Source: Drosophila pseudoobscura (Eukaryota; Arthropoda; Insecta; Diptera; Drosophilidae). Taken from it: 64,000 bases of DNA. Made by a program: the position numbers and the translations under genes. The notes below the pieces were generated by a model. The model ran no database searches. It saw nothing but the letters and a program-made list of their open reading frames with translations, and was not told where the DNA came from. This document shows positions 35,449 through 47,604 of the stretch, in pieces. Position 1 is the stretch's first letter. The number at the start of each line of letters is the position of its first letter. The stretch is from NCBI RefSeq assembly GCF_009870125.1, contig NC_046681.1, positions 5,035,001-5,099,000 of the forward strand, written 5' to 3'.

Positions 35449-35800
35449 CTAGTACACCGTCGTGGTTCGTGATTTTCCGTACTGTTTATCTTTGGAGAGT
35501 ATCTTAAAGTAATCGGCCCAGAAGTTAATTAAGCGACCATCACAGAGAAGTGCTCGACGGTCTTCGTACATTCAAAATAGCGATCGGCATGATTGATTAG
35601 CCCAATGCGATCCGTGTTGAGGCGTAGAACGAAATGTAAACACTCTCACGCACTGGACACTGGGCATTAGCCAATGGGGGAATGGACAGTTGGCACTTGA
35701 ACTTGCTCCCAACAGTGCCAGATAAGATATAGCGGCACGCGCTCAGCCCCAGCCGGGCGATTGCAATTGGGGGGCTGTGTCATCGGACATAATCCGGATA
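35449..35800 (-). pseudogene. Decayed CUB-domain-like coding fragment
   Basis: On the minus strand, frame-shifted but collinear pieces read QLQSPGWG, CRYILSGTVGSKFKCQLSIP, NAQCPVRESVYISFYA, LNTDRIGLINHADRYFECTK, FCDGRLINFWADYFKILSKD, and a terminal TTTVY stop at 35449-35451. The spacing SPGW...CRY..., paired Cys, and the closing FWADYF strand are CUB-like (secreted, disulfide-bonded domains). At least three frame changes are needed, so it cannot make one protein as it stands. I found no upstream exons. The family call is tentative; its being a former coding region is better supported. Confidence 0.55.
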
Positions 35801-38800
35801 GATTCCGGATTTGGGAAGGCGCAGAGCTTTCCTAAAGAGAAACTTATATGTATGTATTTTTTGTTGTTCAAAACTGATGGACTGCATCGCGAGATTAGAT
35901 TCCACCAATCAGTTTTGTTCGGATTTTTCCTATAATTCTTCGAACTTTTGTGTACGGTATCAATGTTTTTGGGGTACGATGAGGTTATGACAAGGCTACA
36001 CGTGCCTCTAATTTTCTTCCATTCCTTTTTGTTTTGCATCAATAGTATAGTTTGGTTTGTTTTTGGCATTAGCCATTAGCACACTTGTTCCCCGATTTCA
36101 TTAATTTCCTCCTTGATGAGTGCCTTATCTGTGGCTCATAATCGACTTCTGCACACACAATTGTGCTGGTGTTTTAATCGTTTGCGAAACTTGGGGTGCC
36201 AATTCGGCAACTGATAATTCCGTCATGTTTAGACTTTGTTTTAACATCGAAACAAATGACTCACTAGATCCCCAACATACGTGGTTGTGCATTCGATAAA
36301 GCCTAGAACTATATCTGAATTGCAAAGGTCAAGTGCTTTGAATTATGTAAGCCTGGGAACATTGAACCGTCCCATTATTGACTGTCATCGATGCTGATAC
36401 CCCAGAGCATTTATTGCTACTGAGAGCCTAGTATTTTTAAATCAAAGCAGAATACTGCCTTCTTCCCACCAAGAGAATTGTGAGATCAGTTCTAGCAGTT
36501 AGCATCCCACCAGCTAATCCATGGCATGTGGCACCACTCGGGGCATATACCGGCACATCAGCTATAAAATTGTGGTAAGGGGAAAAAATGCGTAGCACAT
36601 GTGCTAAATTTAGACATGTCCCTCTAGCCAGTGATAATGAAGAGATTTTATTTATAGCACATGCAAAAAATAGTGGGAAAGATAATTAAATTGAGCGCCA
36701 AAGGTAAACAATGTATGCCGACGGTCACGTCACCGTTTAGCGTTCCGAGAGATCCGCACATGCATCATCTGGGAGGAATGACGACTGGCCCTGGCTGTCT
36801 CGAAATTCTGGCAGACACGAGCTGCATGCGTGCTCCTCGACAATTCAAGTTAATTGCTCTTTACTGCAGCCAGATGATTGAGGGAATTGAGTGGAATACG
36901 ATTCGATAAATTCGTATTTGGGCTCTGGTCTCTGGTCTCTGGTCTCGAAATGGTTCACACGTTCGGCACATGACTCGTAAGTAGTGGACTTTGGTCTCGA
37001 GAAAATCTAAATATACCCTCTCGCATCTCAATTTCAAAATCATCGATGTGTCGTCTAGCCTGGCTGTCTGCTCCTCCGGCTGTTGCTGTGGCTGTGGCTG
37101 CGACTGCATTGGGTCCACAGTCCAACTTGTCAATGACCATCATCATCACCATCACCATCACCATCATCATCATCCAGCTTGTTCAATATCGTTCATGGCT
37201 CGCCCTTACTGCTTTTCATTCCAATTGTTTTATATTTACAAAACTCATGGAAAGTTCCCCCAGTTAACTGATTAAAGAGCCTCGCTTCGACTGAGTTTTT
37301 AATTAATTTCAAACACCGCATACATCACATTTTTTCGTTGCTTTCAATTACGGGTATCTTTTGCGGCCGGGCCAGGATTCACGCTCGTCCCACATGATGG
37401 TTGACCACAATTGGGACAGCACCTGTACGGCTAAAAGCCCTGAAATTCGACCGCCCGGTCATGCGGATGAATCAGCCAACTTGAATTGGTTTTTGCGATG
37501 CGTGTGTGTCTTTTTAGCGCTATTTGATCGCTCCGATAGAGCGATATGTTGTGAAATAAAATGTATGATAATTGGTTGAAGATTATTCTCCCAGGGCTGC
37601 GGGCGAAATGGTTACAAAAATGTCACATTTGTGACTAGATAGAATATAACGATCGATAGCTCTATTTTCCAAGGCTATCTTCAATGCTCAATCGGTTGAG
37701 ATATGTTATTTCTAAATGAGATTAAGTATCCTTAATTGAGTAACTGCTCTTTTTAGGTGAAAAACTTAAACAGGAGTCGAACTTTTTCCGCAAAAATTCG
37801 TTTATTACTGTTAGACGATAGACTAGTATGTCTTCGAAAATAAAGCGTGTAAAACTGGAAAATTCTAGAGGTTTATAGCCAAGAATTGAGTTCTGAGGAC
37901 CCATTTTTTTGATAATGTGCGCTCCAATTATTATTCATTTTAGAAATTAAATTTCTTTGTTTTGCGTTTAATTATAAAATCGAAAGTCGTGGGTGTTATC
38001 AATGGTTATCAGAAAGTACATATATATTATGTAGATGTGTGTTTATGTCTGGCTACTTTCCGGTTGTCAACAAGAAATCCTCTGTAATCAGAAGACTTTG
38101 TGCTGCCAGCCTTCAATCTAACCTATCAACCCAAAAATTACTGCGGTAAAAATAAACTCAACTTGTTTACAAAACCCTATTTTTATGTTCATCGACTCAT
38201 CTCGTTGCTTTCAGCTCAGACCAAAAGAGATGTTTCCCGATGACATAATAATTATAATAATAATATTATAATCGGCAATTGTTTGTGGGTGTGTGCTATT
38301 TTTTAAACTAAATTTCCTCTCGCATGGGGTATAGTGTATACGTATAGAAGTTTGCAGCCCACATAAGGAAATATTTCCAAGTACATATATGTATGTGCAA
38401 TATTGTGCCAATATGTTCTTGATAGTCTAGACGAGCAAGGTTCTTTCAATATTCATGCGTGTAATACATATATATATATATATATGTATATACTAAATAA
38501 ATACACTTATAAAGACTTCTGTGATTGTCCGTTCGTATTTATGATCGGCCAGAAATAGTGCACCCATTTAATATCCCGCCTAACGAAGATTTTTCAAGAA
38601 ATATCTATAAAAATTTGAGCATTGGAAATGTTTTATATCCGAAACTCATTGGGAGAGAAAGAAAAAACAACTTCCCTTTTCAAAGAAACAACTTTAACAG
38701 TAAATATTATGGGATCTCAATGGACTACATGAAATACACTCTTGCCAGCGATACGGCCATGATAAGCCGAGCTTTGTGTGACGTGATTTTTAGCACACGC

Positions 38801-41800
38801 GCCACTGCTAAACGATTCGATTCTGAGTGAGGTACAGGACGTAGTAGTAGTACGCCTGATGCTTTGGGAGGTAGTTGCCGATTAGTAGAAATATTCCATC
38901 ACATTGTAGATGAGGTGAACGCTTTAATGTATCAAGGCAAGCGAAAACTGAGATAGATCTAATCAGTCAACTGGCATGTGGTCTGAAACTGAAGCACGAT
39001 GAAGCGTATCAAAGTCAAAATGTAATCCGAGTACATAATCTACATAATACGTTTAGGCCTATGGGCACAGGCATGACCCACCGACGTGAAAACTCTATAA
39101 TAATTTGTTCACCCATGCTAATCGATGGTAATAACAAACGATACGAGCGGACAAAATTCAAAAACAAGAAATCTCAAGAGCGTCATAAACGTTAGCTATA
39201 GATTGGCCCTAATGAATCGATCAGAACGCACCGAACGAAAACGAAACCTATCAGGGGAAAGCGATGGGAACTTCATAAAAGAAATGCCCGCTATCAACCA
39301 CTTGCTGGCTAGCGAGAACTTTGGACTGGTTCGACCAGCGCAGCAGAATAGCCCCAACATTGGACTCCCAGTCCAGGCGATGACTACGACCAGACGACGC
39401 GCGACGTCAGCTCACGTTTTGAGCGAGGTGTGGGTGATCGAGCCAGGAGGCGATCGACGACAAGCGGAACGAACGCCCCGAAGCCCCAACCGGATTTCGG
39501 ATCGCTGTCACGAAGTCATCCAGAGAGAGGCCAGTCTCGTCTTATCACAGTTCGGTTCTCCCTCTCTCGTTAGCTCTCGCTCTCCGGCTTGATGGAACGC
39601 CGAATAAAAAAAATTGCGCATCACTTAACACATCCCAACCACAGCGGAGCATACCCATACCATACCAGACCAGACCATGCCATGCCATACCATACCATAC
39701 AGTCCAACCAGGCCAGGGCAGCCTTTACGGTTGCTGCCGCCCATCGTCAAATTATTCATACGCAGACGTTCTGAACGATCGGACCAAAAAAACTAAATTA
39801 TTAAAAGAAAAGAAACAAGAGGAAAGAAATTGGGAGACTATACAGATATTATCAATGAGCACTAATTCTTTAGGTGCCAACTGTGAATTCCTGTGAAAAC
39901 ACTTTCTTGTGAAAAAGTATCAGTTGTTTTTATTTAATGGCAAAACTGCTGGTCACTCCCTAGGGCTCAAGTTCAAATGGTGAAATAAAATCAATGATTT
40001 TTCTGTGCTGATGATTTGCAAAAAATTTCAAGCAAATAAAGAACTATCCAAGGACATTCAGAAAAAATCGGAAAAGAAAAACCTGATCTATAGTTACAAA
40101 AAAGTGAATTATATATTAATAAGGTGAGTTACATAATACAATGGAGCATATTGGGACATAATAGTCCATCAAAGAAAAAGAAAAGTGAACCTTAAAAGAT
40201 GTGGATGTAATCAAGTGGATGAATAGTAGATTTTTCAATGGTTATACATCGAAAATATATATGTGATATCGGGAAGATTCAGAATTGCCCAGCACATGGA
40301 AAATTCTAATTAATTCTTATTTCATGGACTGATTAAAAATAATCAAGGCACTAAACGTTCCATCATCGAGGCCTATCACTTAATTAGTAAGCACTTGAGC
40401 CCTGATGCATATCGTTTTGGGAGCCATTTTTTGGTAACGGAAGCCATTCGAAAACTAACCTCCAAAAGCTTTCGGGCAACGTGTGCAAAAGTTTTTGCAA
40501 AAGCTTTTGGCCTGGATTTATTTGGAATCCTGAAATTTTTGTTCATACTTATTTTTTTTGGCATCAGTAGAGATCAGGGGAGCCTGCATTTCTGATGACT
40601 GTAGGGGAAAAAAGTATTAAGAGAGATTTATTTCTGCTGCTGGTGGCAATCGGGGCAATCTCCGGAACGGTTCCAAAGTTCACAGCGTGGCATGCTCCAA
40701 AGAGCTGATCACCGTAGGCAGCGTGAAAACACATACTCGCACAAGAGCGGAGCAAAGAAAACGACAGATTTATTGCCAAAATCCGAAAGCTGAGACATTT
40801 TTTCGCAGTGCATTCAACTGCCGGAGAAGAAATGCAAGTGATAATGCCAGGCAATTACGATAGCCCCAGCTGCTGCCCCGTAATTAATGCGAAAATGATA
40901 CGGCCGAGCGAGGCATGGAAAACCCCCAAGAAGAGTCGTCAAGCTGTACTTTGCACCCCACAGCGAGCCATCCGAACGTCTCCGAACTGAACTCAGCTCA
41001 ACTCAACTCCAGTTTGCAGCAGCTAGAGAGAGGGCCTGAGGTCTGGCATGGCTCTAGCTCCAACTAAAATCACGCAGCGCCAGCGTGTTCGATGACGTAG
41101 ACCCGCCTTGAACGAGACTCTCCCCTCCCCTCAGCGTTAAGCGACCTTCTTCAATTGGGCTTCGCGCCCTGCTCCCTTCGCCTCCTCCTGCGGAGCTCCG
41201 ATCGGGCGGCAAATCAAGTCGCACGCCATTGATTGATTCGTAGGCCTGATAAGTCGGTCAATCGTTACATTTCGTACAGCGGCAGGCTGAAATTACGTCA
41301 AAAATGGGCCGCATGTCGCGTGTTAGGCGCCGGACCCTACTTCCTGATCCCCCCTGGTGCCATGATCGACGTCACTTCTGGAACGTGGCAATCAACGTAG
41401 ATTACCCGTGGAAAAATATTCGATGGGATGATAGACTATGACCTATGCTGAAGGGAAGGACACAATCGAAGTGGGGTAGGAAGTAGGTGTGGGAAGTGGG
41501 AAGTGGCGTAAGCCCCACTGGCTCATGTCAATTATCTTATATAACAGTTTCATAATATGTTCACCACACAAGCTCTTCAATAGAGAGAGGGGGGTATATT
41601 TTATTGTTCAGTTCTATGACGTTCAATCAATCAGTTCAACACTTTTCTCGGAATTATACATTTTTCTCCCTATTCATTTCGACGATCTAATTGACAATCT
41701 TCAACACGAGTATCAGAAAACCCCAGTTCGTGACGGGCGTGGACAGATTAGGCACGTGTTCCACTGAAACATTTAAATGAATTTAAACGTATAACTCGTG

Positions 41801-42699
41801 ATTTTTCTTGGCATTCGAATGTCTATACATACGCGTATACTACGAATGTACATACATATGCACAGTTTTCTTGACCTTTACCGACTGTTCCACATTTAAC
41901 AGAGAACAGAACAAAAGAAATGCTGGCTGATGAAATTCCCATACGAAAATAAACACACCGCCTGCAAAATGCCCGCTTTCCACACAAAATACTTTCATTT
42001 GAATTGGAAACATGTAAATTCCGAAAAGCACCGGCCGCCGGATGTCACATACCAGCTTAATCATTAGAAATGCGAATGATTTGTTAATCGCCAGCATCGA
42101 TTACCCAAATCCGATTAACCGGGTTATAAATCACACAATAAGCGGCGTTAATTGGTGGCCATTTAGTGATGATTTGTGCCGTATTTCATGCACTCGTACT
42201 CGTATGTAGATCGGCCCCCTTCGCAGTGGCAGTAGCACCATACAAAATTTTGTACTGACCAGAGCCACGTTCTACGAGACCTCTCCGAGACGGACGGATG
42301 GAGAGCCGGAGAGCGCTTATCAGCAACGTCTCAACGTCTAATTGATTGACACACAATCGAGTCGGATTATCAAAGTCGGGCCTGATTGTGCCTTGGGGTA
42401 ATTAGCATGAATGAGTTTCTCGGGAAGATCATAAAATTAAATTCAAATGGCCGGAATATCCCCTCCAGGGGGCGAACAGTTGCCAAAATTGCAGTGCTAC
42501 AGCCACTGTATAGGGGGCGTGGCGATGGCAGGTGGACAGAGTACAAAAATAGCACTGCAAGCAAGATTATGCAGTTCGGTTCCCCGACTTCTTTCAAAGC
42601 TGATGCAATGGACGCCACACTTTGCATATGCACTTGTCTTCGGCTCGCGCCATGAGACCATGGTCTCTGTCTGGCTCTGGCGGTGTCTGGGGGAAGTCA
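35801..42699. other. Intergenic, no supported gene
   Basis: Contains a CATCAC/CAT repeat (37135-37172), an AT run (38464-38486) and CCATACCATACCA repeats (39655-39700). A 155-codon ATG frame at 39125-39592 ends in a GC-richer block (39340-39595) that may be a promoter or 5' UTR, not a protein. CAACTCAACTC-type repeats lie near 40990. Likely holds distal control sequence of dawdle; nothing firm. Confidence 0.4.
37135..37172. repeat. CATCAC/CAT microsatellite
   Basis: Run of CAT and CAC triplets flanking CATCACCATCACCATC. A poly-His frame across it is an artefact. Confidence 0.8.
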
Positions 42700-43800
42700 A
42701 GACCCAGCTAAGAGCACGATCGGTCGCCGGTCGCTCGGCACGGCTCGGCTCAGCTCGATTCGATTCGGATGGGTTCGGAGTGGCACTCGCCTCCGCGCTT
42801 TCTCGCTCTCCCTCTCGCGGAACGATCAATCAGAGGCGTTCGTCACATAAATTGTTCCACTAATCAGCCAACGGCTTCATTCATTCACAACTCGTTTGCG
42901 CTGTCGCATGTCAAACGGAACAGATTGAAAAGTATATGTACTCGAATGTGCAAACAATAGTATAAACGCGGCCCAAAACCGAATAAGTAAAGAGAATCTC
43001 CCGTTTCGTGTCCGGGTTCAAGCGAGCGGACCCCCCCAGATCGAGCGCCTGCCGAGTCATCAAATACCCATCCCATCAAACGAAGTGCGATCGCGGTACG
43101 TGTGTGGTCGTGGACGTCGTCCCTAATTGCCCCCTAATTGCACCTGCTTATCAGCAACTCTAGAAACTAGTGAACGACGATCATTTAAATCAAATCCTAG
43201 CCCGATTAACATTAAACGCTTCTGTTGTGCGCAATTCCACGCAGCACTTTTGGCTGTACTCAAAAGGCTGTACTCAACTGAAGCAGTGATAACGTCAATT
43301 AAATATTTCACATTCAAAACGAAACTAAATCTTCTGCCAATTAAATCACGAATCTCACAGATTTGCACTTTGCCGCGTTTCCAATTCCATTTAACAGTTG
43401 GATTGCTGACTAAAAGTGATGCAATTTTGCTAAAAAATTAAGTGAGATATTTTGTGTTGCCCTGCGATTCGCCAGTTGAACTCTGGACACTAGATGTTGG
43501 CATATCGATTTTGAAAATAAGTGGGGTAGCGATAGCTGGCTCGAAACAGCCAATGAAATGTGATCCATGTATCTATCTATGTAGGGCAATAGAAGTACAA
43601 ATTTGACCCCTTTTCGGGGGATACTCAATTGTTGGTCAGCGTTTGTAAAGCCTATCATTTACCATAATATTCAGCCCAGTTTGATATGAATCGAAAATAT
43701 AGATTGGAATATTCTTCAAGCAATAACCAAGATACATTTCCACACTCACTCAACTAATTTGTCGTCGTTCTCTTCCTACTTGCAGCTCGCCAAGAAATTT
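42700..43800 (+). promoter_or_regulatory. daw: Possible dawdle promoter and non-coding 5' exon(s)
   Basis: GC-richer block with CGGCTCGGCTCAGCTCGATT-type repeats (42738-42770) and a donor-like GCGGTACGTG at about 43093. A good acceptor (CTACTTGCAG) at 43776-43785 lies ahead of the leader that runs to the dawdle ATG at 44118. This suggests a spliced 5' UTR. The transcription start is not fixed by sequence alone. Confidence 0.35.
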
Positions 43801-44117
43801 GGAAATCTCTGACAACCAAACATCATGCATTGTCCAAGCGTATAAGTCGTGTAACAAGAGTATAGAAACCCCATTAAGTATCCAGAGTGGTTAAAGAAGG
43901 CAGCAAAACGGCAAAAATAAGTGAATTCAGCTGCAAATCTATGAATTTTGTAAGCCAGAAAACATCACCCATTGAGATTTTAATGCTGCCAAATAGATAG
44001 CAATCAGCCCCAAACGAGAGCCAGAATTGCGCGAGAAAGCAACCCATTCCGAATACAAGCCAATTCCCATTTTGAAGTCCCTCCAGTGCACGACGAGCAA
44101 GAGAGAAAGCCCTAAAA

Positions 44118-46673
44118 ATGGCCAAATATTTCATTACCTTGGTGCTGCTGCTGTGCCTGGCCCTGGAAAACAATAATATCTACAATCGTCTGCACGCCCG
44201 GTCCCATCCCAGCTCCCGCGGCGACATCCTGCGCCCGCACCCAAAGCACCTGCCCCACCAGCATGTCCAGCACACCTCGCAGCAGCTGCAGCAGCACCAC
44301 ATCCGGCAGCAGCGATCCAGAGAACTGAAACACGTGGAACCGGATCCCACCAGCGAGGAAGAAGACGCGAAGAGGCAGTACTACACGAGGCTGAGGAGGC
44401 ATCAGCTCCATCAGCGTGACCATTTCCTGCAGCAGGAGAGGAGCTACAACCACCCGGCGCTGGCGGAGCTGAAGAGCATGCCCATGGCTCGACTGTGGCA
44501 GCACCTGAGCAAGGACTATGAGGAGGAGCTCCCCGTGCAGCACGCTGTCCTCGCAGATGGCCTTATGGACTATTCTCACATGTTCGGCGACGATCCTAAT
44601 ACGGCGGCCACTGCCCAATACTCTGACGAGGAGTCGAACCTGAGTCCCTTGTTCTATGTGAGGAATGAACTCCGAGATCAAGAGTTGGAGCTGAAGCAGC
44701 AGAAACAGATGAAAATAGACCAGGAGGAGAGCCAGGGACCAGAGCCAGCACCTCCAATAGTGGCTGAACCAGTGCCAGAGACAGAGCCATCTGAGCCCTC
44801 ACTCAATGCAACCATCACTGCAAAGTCCTCCGGAGGCTGTCCCAAGTGCGAGAGCAATCGTCAGGTGGAGCACATCACCGAAGAGGAGCTCACACATCTG
44901 CGCATCGAGTTCGTCAAGCAGCAGATCCTGGAGAAGCTGCGTCTCAAGGAGAGTCCAAACGTGTCCGCCGTGGAGCTGCCGAAACCCATATTCGAGGGAG
45001 TGACGCTCAATCATCCAGATGATAGCAGCAAGAACAAGGAACTAGACGATTATTACGCCCGCACCAGCAAGAAATTCATACTGCTCAATAGAGGTGAGTA
45101 CCCGCGAAGAGACTCGGAGCACCGCTCACAGAAACGAAACTAATCAAAGCACTTCGCTTCCGATCGTGTTCTTTCCAGAGGAGACAGAGTGCAATCGCCT
45201 GGGTGTGCATCCCTCAATGTGCTTCAGCTTCAAGATCGACGACGCCGATGCCGACGGTTTCGATGTAAGCACCGCTGTGCTGTGGCTCTTCAAGAATAAG
45301 CAGAACCACACCGCCAGCCCCATCGATGGTCCGCTGTCGAACAACACCAAGAAGCAGCAGACGATTGTGGTTTCCGAAGTGGAGGAGCAGATGGACTCCA
45401 AATATTTGCCGCTGGCCAAAGCCATAGCCATTCAGTCGGTGGATGTCCAAGGTAAGCTAATCATAAGCTAATCCCCAACGGAACCAAATAATCGCAACAT
45501 TCAGAGAACCTTATCCGCAAAGGCACGTTTGGACCTTTGCTCAGCAGCAGAGACACAAAAAGTGACCCCCAATACCCCTAGGAAAGAAATCAAAAACAGT
45601 GACATGCTCTATATGCTATAAAGAAATTATACTAATTTTACGTTTTAATATTTTCTGCCCGATAAGTGGCAACGTTGACAACCGCTCCTCCTCCTCCTCC
45701 ATCATCATCATCATCAGCATGTTTGTGTTTTCAATTAGAGAGATCATTGCGCAGATTCGTGATAGCCAGCCGCCTGGCGGATTGTGGGTGAATAACTTCA
45801 CAAAATATGTACATATGTACATAATATTATTGTTGTTTTCAATATGTTGTGGGTGCAAAAACTGAACTTTGGCCGCTGAAAATGCGAGCCCAGCTCCCAA
45901 ATTGGGAGTTCCTTGGGTCAGTACAGAGATAAGGAGATTAGGAATAGAATAAAAGTCAGAATAGTCAGTGTGAAAGATGAATGAATCGAATGGTGCATAA
46001 AAAGCTTATATGACTTAAACTAACTTTTAAATGTTAATTTTTGTATCTCTTCAGATGAGTGGATGAAGATCGACATCGAGTGGCCCATCAAGCGCTGGAT
46101 TGGTAGTCACGAGCTGAGCCACCTGATCCAGATCACGTGCGAGTCGTGCGATATCAGCAACATGGAGGATATCATATCGGTAGACAAGGACTATCGACCG
46201 TTCATAATGATCGACACCCAGAACCGGCGCAGCAAGTCGCGGCAAAAGCGTAGTATTAACTGTTCCAGCGGCGTGACGGAGTGCTGCCGCGAGCAGCTCT
46301 ACATATCCTTCAAGGACATTGGCTGGAGCAACTGGATCCTGCAGCCGGAGGGCTATCACGCCTACTTCTGCCGCGGCTCCTGCAGCTCCCTGGCGAGCGT
46401 CACACAAGCTGCCTCCCACCACAGCTCATTGTTGGTAGGTTCATTAAAGACACACGACTACTGTGCGATACTGTGATGCTGATCAATACGAAAATGTCCT
46501 TGCTTCCACAGAAAATCCTTAACACAAATGGTACAAACAAGTCCCTGGAGCTGGTGCCCTGCTGCACCGCCAAACAGTATTCCTCGCTGCAGCTGGTTGT
46601 GATGGACTCGAGCAATACGGCCACTCTGAAGACTCTTCCAAATATGGTGGTGGAGTCATGCGGCTGCAGATAG
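44118..46673 (+). CDS. daw: Dawdle, activin-type TGF-beta ligand
   Basis: Secreted ligand that signals through Baboon to Smox, affecting metabolism, growth and axon guidance in flies. Exons 44118-45093, 45179-45451, 46055-46434 and 46512-46673; phases 1, 1, 0; 596 residues. It has a signal peptide (about 1-17), then a Gln/His-rich and acidic prodomain. A furin site RQKR at 479-482 releases a mature domain of 114 residues. The mature domain has nine Cys in the activin pattern: INC, ECC, FCRGSC, VPCC and a terminal CGCR. ECCREQLYISFKDIGWSNWI is the classic finger-1 sequence. Start ATG is followed directly by the hydrophobic core and lies in an A-rich Kozak-like context (AAAAATGG). Polyadenylation signals lie at 47169 and 47195. 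The gene name is well supported by the mature domain and by the neighbours Duox and CG2964-like. Confidence 0.94.
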
Positions 46674-47383
46674 TCTCCCCCATGCCGCCATGCGCCATGC
46701 CCATGCTCCAGGCTATGCCCCGCTGGCATCCAGCTGGCAATCAACCAAGCTACACATCGACAAATTAGACATTACTCTCGCTCCATTTCCACTCAGCTAG
46801 CAGTTAGCAGCTAGCGCTCCACTCCATTTCTCTTCAATTAATTTAAACTCATTTTCAATGCATTTTCATTAGCGTTAGCCAATCGTTATCCGTAGTTATT
46901 GTTAGTGCCCATACTGCCATTAGTTTTAGTCGCATTTAGTAGCAGTCTTTAAAGATATTGTAATGTAAAGCTCAAGTCAATGTACTTAAGCACTCGAAGT
47001 ATGACGAACTCTACTTTAGTTTAGTTAGGAAATGGCTCCAATTAATTACCAGACATAAATAAGTTCGTGCCTATTTTATTTTTAATTGTCGCTTTGTTTA
47101 AGATTAGGTTCGTTGTTTAAGTAGTGTGTATTAAGTGATTGCGAAAAAACACATTCAAAAAGTGGAAAAATAAAAAATTATTAAAAATTACACAAATAAA
47201 TTGATTTACATTTTCAATGATCCAAATTACTTAAATACGAAATTAATGAGTACTCATTGATACTTATAATACATAATCGAGCATTTAACGACTCTGGGAC
47301 TCTTGAATTTCAGAAGATATTTAAGACAAGCTCGACTGTCCATTCGTTTTGTTGAGCACCTAAATCTCTGAGACTGTCACAGC
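46674..47383 (+). other. dawdle 3' UTR and spacer
   Basis: AT-rich with AATAAA at 47169-47174 and 47195-47200. The UTR would be about 500 bases. No gene seen. Confidence 0.55.
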
Positions 47384-47390
47384 TATAAAA
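47384..47390 (+). promoter_or_regulatory. TATA box of pyruvate kinase-like gene
   Basis: TATAAAA in the context AGCTATAAAAACC, about 215 bases upstream of the ATG at 47605. It leaves a 5' leader of about 190 bases. Confidence 0.5.
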
Positions 47391-47604
47391 ACCAGATTTT
47401 ATATGCCGACTCCTGTGAAATTACACTGAATGCCACGAGTTCTGCGACTGCCATCATCAAGATTGGTTTTCTACTAGTTTCAAGGGATACGTCAAATAAG
47501 TATTCATTGTTCCATATTTCATTGAAAAAAATTTTAAAAAAAATCAACAAAATTCCAGAAAAGTGTATCAAAATTATATTGTAATCCTCGAAAATTCATA
47601 AATC

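Noticed and set aside
37046..37275. Poly-His frame
   Set aside because: Translation of a CATCAC microsatellite, not a metal-binding protein.
38525..38830. 101-codon plus-strand frame
   Set aside because: No ATG (begins at TTG), no splice-supported partner and no family features; kept out of the gene list though composition is not simple.
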